Assembly (NCBI RefSeq): GCF_014303395.1
Contig: NZ_CP060298.1
Span: forward strand, 744,001-808,000
Direction of reading: 5' to 3'
Source: Nakamurella sp. PAMC28650
GTDB taxonomy: Bacteria; Actinomycetota; Actinomycetes; Mycobacteriales; Nakamurellaceae
DNA: 64,000 bases
Shown here: positions 57,839 to 64,000 of the stretch, one piece after another
Layout of the letters: each line of letters starts with the position of its first letter
Numbering within the stretch: position 1 is the first letter of the stretch
Translations under genes and position numbers: made by a program
The notes under the pieces: model-generated
Told to the model about the DNA's origin: nothing
Database searches by the model: none
What the model saw: the letters and a program-made list of their open reading frames with translations, nothing else

Positions 57839-58197
57839 GGACCCACCCTGTCATCGCCGCCCGCCGAGGGATCGAAGGGGGCGTCCGATTGGAGGGGTCA
57901 TCGTCAGAAGGATGGCGGTCGCTTCGCGGAGGACGTCGCGCTGCGGTCCCCGGCGGGCGATACCGAAGGTCTCAGTCCCCGTAGTCGGGCGACGGAGACC
58001 TTCGGTATCGGCAGTTGTGGACAACCGGGGCGGGCAACATGCCGAAAGCGGCGACGAGGGCCCCGCGCACGTGACGGGCAACCAGGCGCCGACCTACGGC
58101 GTCGACGGTAGGATTCATCCAACCCGCCCCGGCACCGACCATCCTCTCGACGCGCCCCGACCCGGCCCGGCGGCGGTACGACGGCAAGGAAAGCCAC
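57839..58197. other. Intergenic region with a large inverted repeat
   Basis: No gene is supported in these 359 bp between the divergent MBL and aminotransferase genes. It contains the 16-bp inverted repeat described separately, a GTTGTGGACAAC palindrome at about 58013-58024 that includes one DnaA-box-like word, and the aminotransferase ribosome site AAGGAAAG. Confidence 0.65.
57958..58010. repeat. 53-bp element with 16-bp perfect inverted arms
   Basis: CGATACCGAAGGTCTC (57958-57973) and GAGACCTTCGGTATCG (57995-58010) are perfect inverse copies. The 21-base middle also pairs with itself (GTC..CCG TAGT CGG..GAC), so the whole element could extrude as one long hairpin. It lies between divergent genes, not where a terminator is needed, and so may be a protein-binding site or a small mobile-repeat remnant. 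Confidence 0.85.
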
Positions 58198-59505
58198 ATG
58201 ACCGGGAACAGCCTGGACCGACACATGCCCTTGTACGCGCAGCGCACGGCTGGCATGCGAGCTTCGGCAGTCCGGTCGCTGTTCGCAGTGGCCAACCGCC
58301 CCGAGGTCGTCTCGCTGGCCGGCGGAATGCCCTATCTGCAGTCCTTGCCGTTGGAGAGCGTGGCCGCGGAAGCGGCGAAGCTCATCGCCGAGGACGGCCT
58401 CGTCGCCCTGCAGTACGGGTCCGGTCAGGGCATTCTCGAACTGCGCGAACAGATCTGCCAGGTGATGGCGCTCGAGGGCATCAGCGCGCACCCGGACGAC
58501 GTCACGGTCACGCTCGGTTCGCAGATGGCGCTTGATCTGGTCACCCGGATCTTCTGCGATCCCGGCGACGTGATCCTGGCCGAGGCGCCTTCCTACGTCG
58601 GTGCGCTGTCCACCTTCGCGTCGTACCAGGCGAGCGTCGTGCACATCGAGATGGACAGCGACGGCCTCATCCCCTCCGCCGTTTCGGCCGCCATCGAGAC
58701 GGTCCGGGCTCAGGGCCGACGGATCAAGCTTCTGTACACGATTCCCAACTTCCACAACCCGGCCGGCGTCACCATGTCGACGGAACGACGAATCGAGCTC
58801 GCGCAGATCTGCCGCGACGCCGGCATTCCGATCCTCGAGGACAACCCCTACGGACTGCTCGGATTCGACGACAAGGTGCGCCGCGCGATCCGTGCCGACG
58901 ACCCGAACAATGTCATCTACCTCGGCTCGTTCTCCAAGACGTTCGCTCCTGGTCTCCGGGTCGGGTGGGTGCTGGCGCCGCACGCCGTGCGGGAGAAGCT
59001 GGTGCTGGCCAACGAGAGTGCCACGCTCAACCCCCCGGTCTTCAACCAGATGCTGGTCTCCCGCTACCTGGCCAACTTCGACTGGCAGAGCCAGGTGAAG
59101 ACGTACCGGCAGACCTATGCCGAGCGCCGCGATGCGATGATCTCCGCCCTGGAGACCCACCTGCCGCAGGGCACCACCTGGACTCGGCCGGAGGGTGGGT
59201 TCTACGTCTGGGTGACGCTCCCCGAGGGCTTCGACACCCAGGCCATGCTGCCAAGAGCCACCACCGCGCTTGTCGCCTACGTCCCTGGAACCGCTTTCTA
59301 CGCCGACGGTCTCGGCTCACGGCAGATGCGACTGTCGTTCTGCTTCCCCACTCCGGAACGCATCGTCGAGGGTGTCCGGCGGCTGGCCGCGGTCCTGGAG
59401 AGCGAGATGGAAGTGATGAAGACCTTCGGGTTCAACGGTCCGGCCGCCCTCCCGGCGCGCCGTGCGAACCGCGGTCCGTCGTCACCGGCAACCGACATCT
59501 ACTGA
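58198..59505 (+). CDS. PLP-dependent class I/II aminotransferase (2-aminoadipate/MocR-type fold)
   Basis: 435 residues with AAGGAAAG before the ATG. Fold-type I PLP sites: LQYGSGQGILELREQI, IPNFHNPAGVTMS, EDNPYGLLGF and the Schiff-base lysine in GSFSKTFAPGLRVGW (about residue 247). It lacks an N-terminal GntR domain, so it is an enzyme, not a MocR regulator. It precedes a Ddl-like ligase by 111 bp. In many actinobacteria this pair lies near the parAB locus; amino donor and acceptor are unknown. Confidence 0.9.
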   Translation: MTGNSLDRHMPLYAQRTAGMRASAVRSLFAVANRPEVVSLAGGMPYLQSLPLESVAAEAAKLIAEDGLVALQYGSGQGILELREQICQVMALEGISAHPDDVTVTLGSQMALDLVTRIFCDPGDVILAEAPSYVGALSTFASYQASVVHIEMDSDGLIPSAVSAAIETVRAQGRRIKLLYTIPNFHNPAGVTMSTERRIELAQICRDAGIPILEDNPYGLLGFDDKVRRAIRADDPNNVIYLGSFSKTFAPGLRVGWVLAPHAVREKLVLANESATLNPPVFNQMLVSRYLANFDWQSQVKTYRQTYAERRDAMISALETHLPQGTTWTRPEGGFYVWVTLPEGFDTQAMLPRATTALVAYVPGTAFYADGLGSRQMRLSFCFPTPERIVEGVRRLAAVLESEMEVMKTFGFNGPAALPARRANRGPSSPATDIY

Positions 59506-59616
59506 GCTTGACACCCACCCAGCCCGAGACAGACCAAGACTCCGACCGACCGAGACCACACCGACCGAGCAGCCACCGACCGAGACCTCGAACACTCTTC
59601 AGATGCGGAACTCACG

Positions 59617-60594
59617 ATGACCGATCGTCATGTGGTGGTACTGGCCGGCGGACTCACGCACGAGCGCGAGGTGTCCCTACGGTCCGGGTCGCGGCTGACC
59701 GAGGCCCTGCGCCGGCAGGGTCTGGAAGTCACCGTCCGCGACGCCGATTCCGCGCTCCTGCCGTGGTTGGCCGAGAGCAAGCCTGACGCGGCGATCATCG
59801 CATTGCACGGCGGACGTGGTGAGAATGGCGCTGTGCAGGGCATTCTCGAACTCGCCGGGGTGCCCTACCTCGGGACCCGCTCGCACGACTGCCGGTTGTC
59901 GTGGGACAAGCCAACGGCCAAGACCCTCGTCAAGAGGGCCGGATTCCATACCCCCAACTGGATCACGTTGGCCCACAATACTTTTCGTGATCTCGGCGCC
60001 TCCGCACTGATCGAGGCCCTGATCGGTCACCTCGGCCTGCCGTTGATGCTCAAGCCCCACCAGGGTGGTTCGGCGCTGGGCGCCACCGTGGTGCGTCAGT
60101 CGTCGGAGGTTCCCGGCGCACTGGTCCAGGCCTTCGCCTACGGCGACGTGGTGCTCGTCGAGCAGTTCGTCGAAGGGGTCGAACTCGCCATCACCGTGAT
60201 CGACGGCGCCGGTGGCCCGCGAGCCCTCCCGGCGGTAGAGATCGTTCCGGAAAGCGGTGTCTTCGACTACGAATCCCGGTACACCGCCGGTCTGACCACC
60301 TACTACACACCGGCCCGCCTCACCTTCGAGGTCGCCGCGGCCGCCGCGGACCTTGCCATCGGGGCCCACCAAGCCCTCGGCCTCCAGGACATCTCCCGGA
60401 CGGATGCCATCGTCGACACCGACGGCCGGGTCCAGTTCCTCGAGGTCAACGTCTCGCCGGGGCTCACCGAGACCTCCATGCTGCCGATGTCCGTCGAGGC
60501 CGCCGGCGAGGATCTGGGCGCCGTCTACTCGCAGTTGATCGAACAGGCCATCACCCGGGCTGACGGTCCTGCGGCTGACCCGTCCGACGGCTGA
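59617..60594 (+). CDS. D-alanine-D-alanine ligase-like ATP-grasp enzyme
   Basis: 325 residues, somewhat short for a main Ddl. The N-terminal VVVLAGGLTHEREVSLRSG and ALHGGRGENGAVQGILELAG (with the HGxxGE motif replaced by HGGRGE) are Ddl-like. The ATP-grasp parts are LMLKPHQGGSALGATVV, VEQFVEGVELAITVI and the metal-binding FLEVNVSPGLTETSM. It probably joins two small amino acids. A separate canonical ddl usually lies elsewhere in actinobacteria, so this may be a paralogue working with the adjacent aminotransferase. Confidence 0.87.
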   Translation: MTDRHVVVLAGGLTHEREVSLRSGSRLTEALRRQGLEVTVRDADSALLPWLAESKPDAAIIALHGGRGENGAVQGILELAGVPYLGTRSHDCRLSWDKPTAKTLVKRAGFHTPNWITLAHNTFRDLGASALIEALIGHLGLPLMLKPHQGGSALGATVVRQSSEVPGALVQAFAYGDVVLVEQFVEGVELAITVIDGAGGPRALPAVEIVPESGVFDYESRYTAGLTTYYTPARLTFEVAAAAADLAIGAHQALGLQDISRTDAIVDTDGRVQFLEVNVSPGLTETSMLPMSVEAAGEDLGAVYSQLIEQAITRADGPAADPSDG

Positions 60595-60644
60595 CTCCAC
60601 GGGCTGGTCAACCCTGAGCTGGTACAGCGAGCTGCTGCGCCCCT

Positions 60645-60676
60645 CCCGCCGAGTGACTGGCCCGCCGAGTGACTGG
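60645..60676 (+). repeat. Tandem 16-bp duplication
   Basis: CCCGCCGAGTGACTGG is perfectly duplicated, head to tail, at 60645-60660 and 60661-60676. It lies 50 bp after the Ddl-like stop; no role is evident. Confidence 0.8.
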
Positions 60677-60906
60677 GCGGCTAAACCAGCAGAGGGGAGG
60701 TACCATACATCCCTTGAGACCCGTAATGCCGGAGCTGCTCCGGTAACCGAACATTTACGACGAACCGGATGCTACGACCGCGGCGACCGCATTACGCGGC
60801 TCAAGCGTTCAACCTATGTCAGCATCGCCGGGCCGGGCGGCGCGCGCTGCACCTGGGTCAGGTCCCCGTGCACCCACCGACTTCGATCACGACACGATCA
60901 CCCCGG

Positions 60907-60931
60907 GTTTGGCAATCTCACCGGCGGGTAT
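60907..60931 (+). promoter_or_regulatory. SigB/SigF-type stress promoter of the PRC-barrel operon
   Basis: GTTT (60907-60910), 15 bp, GGGTAT (60926-60931) fits the GTTT-N13-17-GGGTA(T) pattern of actinobacterial SigB/SigF promoters. It lies about 50 bp before the small membrane protein that opens the PRC-barrel operon. PRC-barrel proteins of unknown role are frequent in general-stress regulons. Confidence 0.65.
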
Positions 60932-60981
60932 CCACGAATAGCAGGTACGGCACTCGGGCCGTCTGTGCGGCGGAGGTCATG

Positions 60982-61113
60982 ATGCAGTGGTGGGCGTGGT
61001 TGATCATCGTGATCGTGGTGATCGTGGTACTGGTGGGTGCCTTCATCGCGATCCAGGCGAAGCGCCGCAGCGGCGGCGTCATCATCAGTGACCGCAAGCG
61101 GGGGCGGAAATGA
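60982..61113 (+). CDS. Small single-pass membrane protein
   Basis: 43 residues from ATG 60982, five bases after GGAGG (60972-60976); an adjacent ATG at 60979 is too close. One membrane helix (AWLIIVIVVIVVLVGAFIAI) is followed by a basic cytoplasmic tail (KRRSGG ... DRKRGRK). The stop overlaps the PRC-barrel ATG (ATGA), so it is a real, coupled gene despite its size. It may anchor or scaffold the PRC-barrel proteins. Confidence 0.72.
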   Translation: MQWWAWLIIVIVVIVVLVGAFIAIQAKRRSGGVIISDRKRGRK

Positions 61114-61703
61114 GCACCCTGGTGCGGGCCAGTGAACTCGCCGGGCGCGTCGTGGTCACCTTTGCCGGTGAGGACGTCGCCCAGATCAAGGACATCGTCT
61201 ACGCCGCCAACGGTGGTCAGATCGGATCCTTCACTCTGGCCGGTCGTGGATTGTTCGCCGGTCCTCTGAAGGTGGCGCTCCCCTGGGCTGCAGTCGCCGG
61301 TCTCGGACCGGACGCCGTGATGATCGAGTCGGAAGCCGTGCTCGTTCCGCTCGCCGAGGCCTTCGAATCCTCGGATGGCCCGGTCGCCTCCGGCAAAGCC
61401 GACATCCTCAAGTCCGAGGTCCTGACCGACGCCGGCACCTCCCTCGGTCGCGTGTCGGACGTCATCATCGGCATCGGCGAGAGCCAGGGCGGCCAGGCGG
61501 ACGTGGTCGGCTACCAGATCGACCCGGTCGAAAGCCTCGGGCGTGGCAAGCTGCCCCTGCTCATTCCGCTGCCGGACACGTTGTCTGCCTCGGGCGAGCA
61601 TCTGATGGTGCCGGCGGCGGCGGCCAACTACCTCACTGACAACCTGGCAGGCTTCGGCTCCGCCATCGACGCGTTCCGTTCGCAGCTGGGTGGAGTTTCC
61701 TGA
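61110..61703 (+). CDS. PRC-barrel domain protein (two barrels)
   Basis: 197 residues, coupled to the small membrane gene. Two PRC-barrel repeats are visible: LVRASELAGRVVVTFAGEDV with IKDIVYAANGGQIGSFTL, and ADILKSEVLTDAGTSLGRV with SDVIIG. PRC barrels are small beta domains that bind partners, for example in RimM and photosynthetic reaction centre H. The gene ends in a TGATG overlap with a second PRC-barrel gene. Soluble; likely a stress-related structural or RNA/protein-binding factor. Confidence 0.85.
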   Translation: MSTLVRASELAGRVVVTFAGEDVAQIKDIVYAANGGQIGSFTLAGRGLFAGPLKVALPWAAVAGLGPDAVMIESEAVLVPLAEAFESSDGPVASGKADILKSEVLTDAGTSLGRVSDVIIGIGESQGGQADVVGYQIDPVESLGRGKLPLLIPLPDTLSASGEHLMVPAAAANYLTDNLAGFGSAIDAFRSQLGGVS

Positions 61704-62134
61704 TGTTGTTCTCCGAAGCCTCCGGACACAAGGTCGTCAGCACCGGTAACGCTGCCACCGTCGGGCACGTCGGGTCGTTCGTGATCGACCCGACGGTGCA
61801 GAAAGTGGTCGCCCTCTCGCTGAAGAAGACGCCGGGAACCGGGACGATCCTCCCGTGGTCCGACGTCACCGCCTTCGGTGCCGACGCGGTCACGGTCGCC
61901 GGCGACCACCTCATCGTCGCCGAGGAGGGCACGTTCGCCGAGCTCAACTCCAAGCATCACGCCATCCTGAAGAAGAGGATCCTGACGTCGGGCGGTCAGC
62001 AGGTGGGCACCGTCCGAGATGTCGACTTCGACCCGGCAGACGGCAGCATCCTCGGCATCCTCACCGACGACCAGCCAATCGACGGCAGCAGCTTGATCGG
62101 GATCGGGTCGTACGCGGTAGTCGTCAAGATCTGA
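61703..62134 (+). CDS. PRC-barrel domain protein
   Basis: 143 residues; ATG shares its A with the previous stop. Two barrel-like repeats again: MLFSEASGHKVVSTGNAATV with GSFVIDPTVQKVVALSLKKT, and KKRILTSGGQQVGTVRDVDF with GILTDDQPI. With the preceding gene it gives four barrels in tandem from one stress-type promoter. No catalytic residues are expected. Confidence 0.83.
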   Translation: MLFSEASGHKVVSTGNAATVGHVGSFVIDPTVQKVVALSLKKTPGTGTILPWSDVTAFGADAVTVAGDHLIVAEEGTFAELNSKHHAILKKRILTSGGQQVGTVRDVDFDPADGSILGILTDDQPIDGSSLIGIGSYAVVVKI

Positions 62135-62187
62135 CCCCGGTGGACCTGTCGCGATCAGCGGGTCCGTGGGTCGTGGGTCAGCTCGAT

Positions 62188-63363
62188 TCAGCCGTCGGCC
62201 GGATAGCGCAACGATGCCGGGTCCGGGCGGTAACCGGGTCGCGTGACATTGCCGCCGGCCCTTTCCCGCTTCTTGTAGGCCAGCCCGGCAAGGGCCTCCA
62301 GTACCACCCGGTGGGCGTTGTTCACGGTGCTGTCGGCATGGTCGTAAGGCGGCGAGACCTCGACCACATCCATTGCCACCAATGGAGTCTCGAGCGCAAT
62401 CGAGCGCACCGCTCTGAGTAGGTCGGCCGGGTTCATGCCGCCGGGTTCTGGCGTACCGGTGCCCGGTGCGAAACCAGGGTCCAGCACGTCGATGTCCACG
62501 GACAGATACAGGGCGTCACAGCCGTCCCCCGCCCGCGCGATCGCATCCGCGATCACCGGCCGCACCCCGCGCTCCCATAGTTCATGCATCAGGTGCCAGG
62601 TCATCTCGTTCTGCTGCATCCAGTCGAAGGTCTCCGGCGGCGGCCAGTAGCCGCGCAGGCCGACCTGGACGAAGTTCCTGCCGCGCACCGCACCCGACTC
62701 GATCAGCCTGCGCATCGGAGTGCCATGCGAAGCGAGATTGCCCTCGATGATGTCTGCCGTGTCAGCGTGGGCGTCGAAGTGCAGCAGACCCAGCTTGCCC
62801 CAGCCGAACTTTCGCGCCACCGCGGTGGCAGACGGCCAGGTGATCGAATGATCGCCGCCGATGACGATGGGCATGGCTCCGGCGACCAGTACGCCGGCGA
62901 CCTTGCGCTCGATGTTGCGCAGGGACGGTGCCGTCCGTCCGTGCGGGCAATGAGCATCGCCGTGGTCGACCACGTCCAGCCAGTCGTACAGTTCGATACC
63001 AAGGTCCAGATGATAGGTGCCTGGGTCATATGCGGTGGAGCGCAGGTACTTCGGCCCGAACCGGGCGCCGGCCCGGTTGGTCGTGTTGATGTCAAACGGC
63101 GCCCCGACGATGACCACGTCCGGTCTTCGGGCCGCCAGCGCAGCGGTGGTGCCGACCCAGTCCCGATTGCCGAACGTCGGCAGACCGAGATTGTCGTTCT
63201 CGTCGACGTCGACCGCGGGCGTCGTGGATGGTTCCGTGACCTGTGGGGCCTGTGGGGCCGTCACCTCTCGATCCGGGTGCACCATGCCTTCGAATGCCCA
63301 GTCGGGCAGTCCGTAGGGCAGGTCGAGGGCCGGAAGCGGGTGATCGTGGCCGTGTTGGCTCAT
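62188..63363 (-). CDS. Ureohydrolase (agmatinase/guanidinobutyrase-like)
   Basis: 391 residues from ATG 63363; GAGGAA lies about 13 bases upstream. The binuclear manganese motifs of the arginase family are all present: GGDHSITWP, LLHFDAHADT and VDIDVLDPGFAPGTG. The first 85 or so residues are an N-terminal extension rich in Pro/Asp. It hydrolyses a guanidino compound to an amine and urea; agmatine, guanidinobutyrate and guanidinopropionate are all possible. It stands alone between the PRC-barrel operon and a TerD gene. Confidence 0.9.
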   Translation of the reverse strand: MSQHGHDHPLPALDLPYGLPDWAFEGMVHPDREVTAPQAPQVTEPSTTPAVDVDENDNLGLPTFGNRDWVGTTAALAARRPDVVIVGAPFDINTTNRAGARFGPKYLRSTAYDPGTYHLDLGIELYDWLDVVDHGDAHCPHGRTAPSLRNIERKVAGVLVAGAMPIVIGGDHSITWPSATAVARKFGWGKLGLLHFDAHADTADIIEGNLASHGTPMRRLIESGAVRGRNFVQVGLRGYWPPPETFDWMQQNEMTWHLMHELWERGVRPVIADAIARAGDGCDALYLSVDIDVLDPGFAPGTGTPEPGGMNPADLLRAVRSIALETPLVAMDVVEVSPPYDHADSTVNNAHRVVLEALAGLAYKKRERAGGNVTRPGYRPDPASLRYPADG

Positions 63364-63515
63364 GAACTTCAGCGATTCCTCTGCGGTCCGGGTCGAGGCA
63401 GTTGCTGGCCACTGAAACAGAAGGTCCAGCTGCTGGGCCCCGGTGTGCCACTGGTCGTGACGAGAGTTGGTGGGTAGGGCTGATCGACCTCTGGAGCAGA
63501 CGCCGTCGCGCCCGC

Positions 63516-64000
63516 CTACTTGCGGCCCGGACTCCAGTTCATGCCCCACCCGTACTGGCGGTCGAGCACCGACTGACCACCGTTGATGTACTTGACCTCG
63601 CGCTGCACGACCAGGTCACCGTTGTTGTTGATCAGCTGCGCCACCGCGCAGATCCGGGCGGCCTGATCGCTTGCGTCGAGGCGCACCTCGATCTGGGGAC
63701 CGTTGATCGGGCTCAGGGTGACGACGCCGTCGACGGCGGCCCAGTTCGGTGCGCCCTCGTAGATCATCGCGAAGATCAGGATCCGACGGAACCGACCGGG
63801 CTGATCCAGGTTGATCGACATGTTCTCGCCCGAGGTCACCGCGCCGGTACGGTCGTCGCCGTCCAGCTTGATCCACGGCGCACGGTCCAGCGATCCGAAC
63901 GAGTTGCCCAGGGCCTGCACGACCCCCTTCGACCCGTCCGAGAGCTCGTAGAGGCAACCGAGATCCAGATCGACACCGCCTGAACCGCCGGCGGCCTGAG
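63516..64000 (-). CDS. TerD-domain stress protein (5' part beyond window)
   Basis: The minus-strand frame is open from the right edge to the stop at 63516, giving 161 visible residues. It shows the TerD calcium-binding signature: GVDLDLGCLYELSDGSKG, LDGDDRTGAVTSGENM, FAMIYEGAPNWAAVDG, and the ending REVKYINGGQSVLDRQYGW. TerD proteins belong to tellurite/oxidative-stress and phage-resistance loci. The N-terminal part lies outside; a longer TerA-like or multi-domain protein is possible. Confidence 0.9.
   Translation of the reverse strand, partial: QAAGGSGGVDLDLGCLYELSDGSKGVVQALGNSFGSLDRAPWIKLDGDDRTGAVTSGENMSINLDQPGRFRRILIFAMIYEGAPNWAAVDGVVTLSPINGPQIEVRLDASDQAARICAVAQLINNNGDLVVQREVKYINGGQSVLDRQYGWGMNWSPGRK

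Larger units (their letters stand above)
60595..60981. other. Intergenic region before the PRC-barrel operon
   Basis: No gene is supported in these 387 bp. They hold a tandem 16-bp duplication, a stretch without features at 60677-60905, and a stress-type promoter at 60907-60931. Confidence 0.65.

Noticed and set aside
58013-58024. GTTGTGGACAAC contains TTGTCCACA, the actinobacterial DnaA-box word
   Set aside because: A single box without a cluster, dnaA or dnaN nearby does not make an origin.
1-64000. Search for tRNA, rRNA and intact insertion sequences
   Set aside because: No cloverleaf with a TTCRA-type arm outside genes, no rRNA-like stretch and no transposase were found by eye.

Overview
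The window is very GC-rich, uses many GTG starts and packs its genes into overlapping ATGA/GTGA/TGATG junctions. With a MsiK-style sugar importer lacking its own ATPase, an idi-crtE-crtI-crtB-crtYc-crtYd-crtU set, ANTAR, CsbD-like, PRC-barrel and TerD proteins, this points to a free-living or soil Actinomycetota chromosome. I would not name the genus from sequence alone. I see no rRNA, tRNA, CRISPR array, intact insertion sequence or replication origin.

Left part (1-11359): a glycan-use island. A secreted GH92 mannosidase-like enzyme (cut by the left edge) and a GH78-like rhamnosidase lie on the minus strand. Divergent from them is an operon for a sugar-binding lipoprotein, two permeases, a cytoplasmic GH3 N-acetylhexosaminidase and a ROK repressor. 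A 16-bp palindrome overlaps the operon promoter and a 12-bp palindrome precedes GH78.

11422-21028: a methyltransferase and a 2-oxoglutarate oxygenase, then an aromatic-carotenoid (isorenieratene-type) locus. crtYc-crtYd-crtU run rightwards; idi-crtE-crtI-crtB and a Rieske protein run leftwards as one overlapping operon. A tandem and inverted repeat element sits where the two operons meet.

21136-27062: small acidic protein, ABM-domain protein with a probably leaderless mRNA, a hypothetical, a beta-hydroxyacid dehydrogenase-like reductase, an ANTAR regulator, a CPA1 Na+/H+ antiporter and a membrane protein of unknown role.

27255-35188: a complete hydroxyproline catabolic operon: pyrroline-4-hydroxy-2-carboxylate deaminase, 2-oxoglutarate semialdehyde dehydrogenase, GntR regulator, pyrroline-2-carboxylate reductase-like protein, three-part D-hydroxyproline dehydrogenase and 4-hydroxyproline epimerase. 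A GntR-like palindrome lies at its promoter.

35189-42564: a patchy, decaying stretch. It holds a frameshifted methyltransferase, an amidohydrolase preceded by a 67-residue hydantoinase-B remnant, a TlpA-like lipoprotein, an ATP-grasp-like protein, a MarR/VOC divergent pair with two operators, an acyltransferase, and the remains of a SNF2 helicase.

42565-64000: secreted alpha-amylase, cupin, squalene-cyclase-like protein, CsbD-like protein, MarR with an ABC exporter, P-loop kinase, GNAT, YtcJ-like amidohydrolase, MMPL transporter behind a four-copy 17-bp repeat, LacI regulator, PAP2 protein, MBL-fold protein, PLP aminotransferase with a Ddl-like ligase, a PRC-barrel operon behind a SigB/SigF-like promoter, a ureohydrolase, and a TerD-domain gene cut by the right edge.
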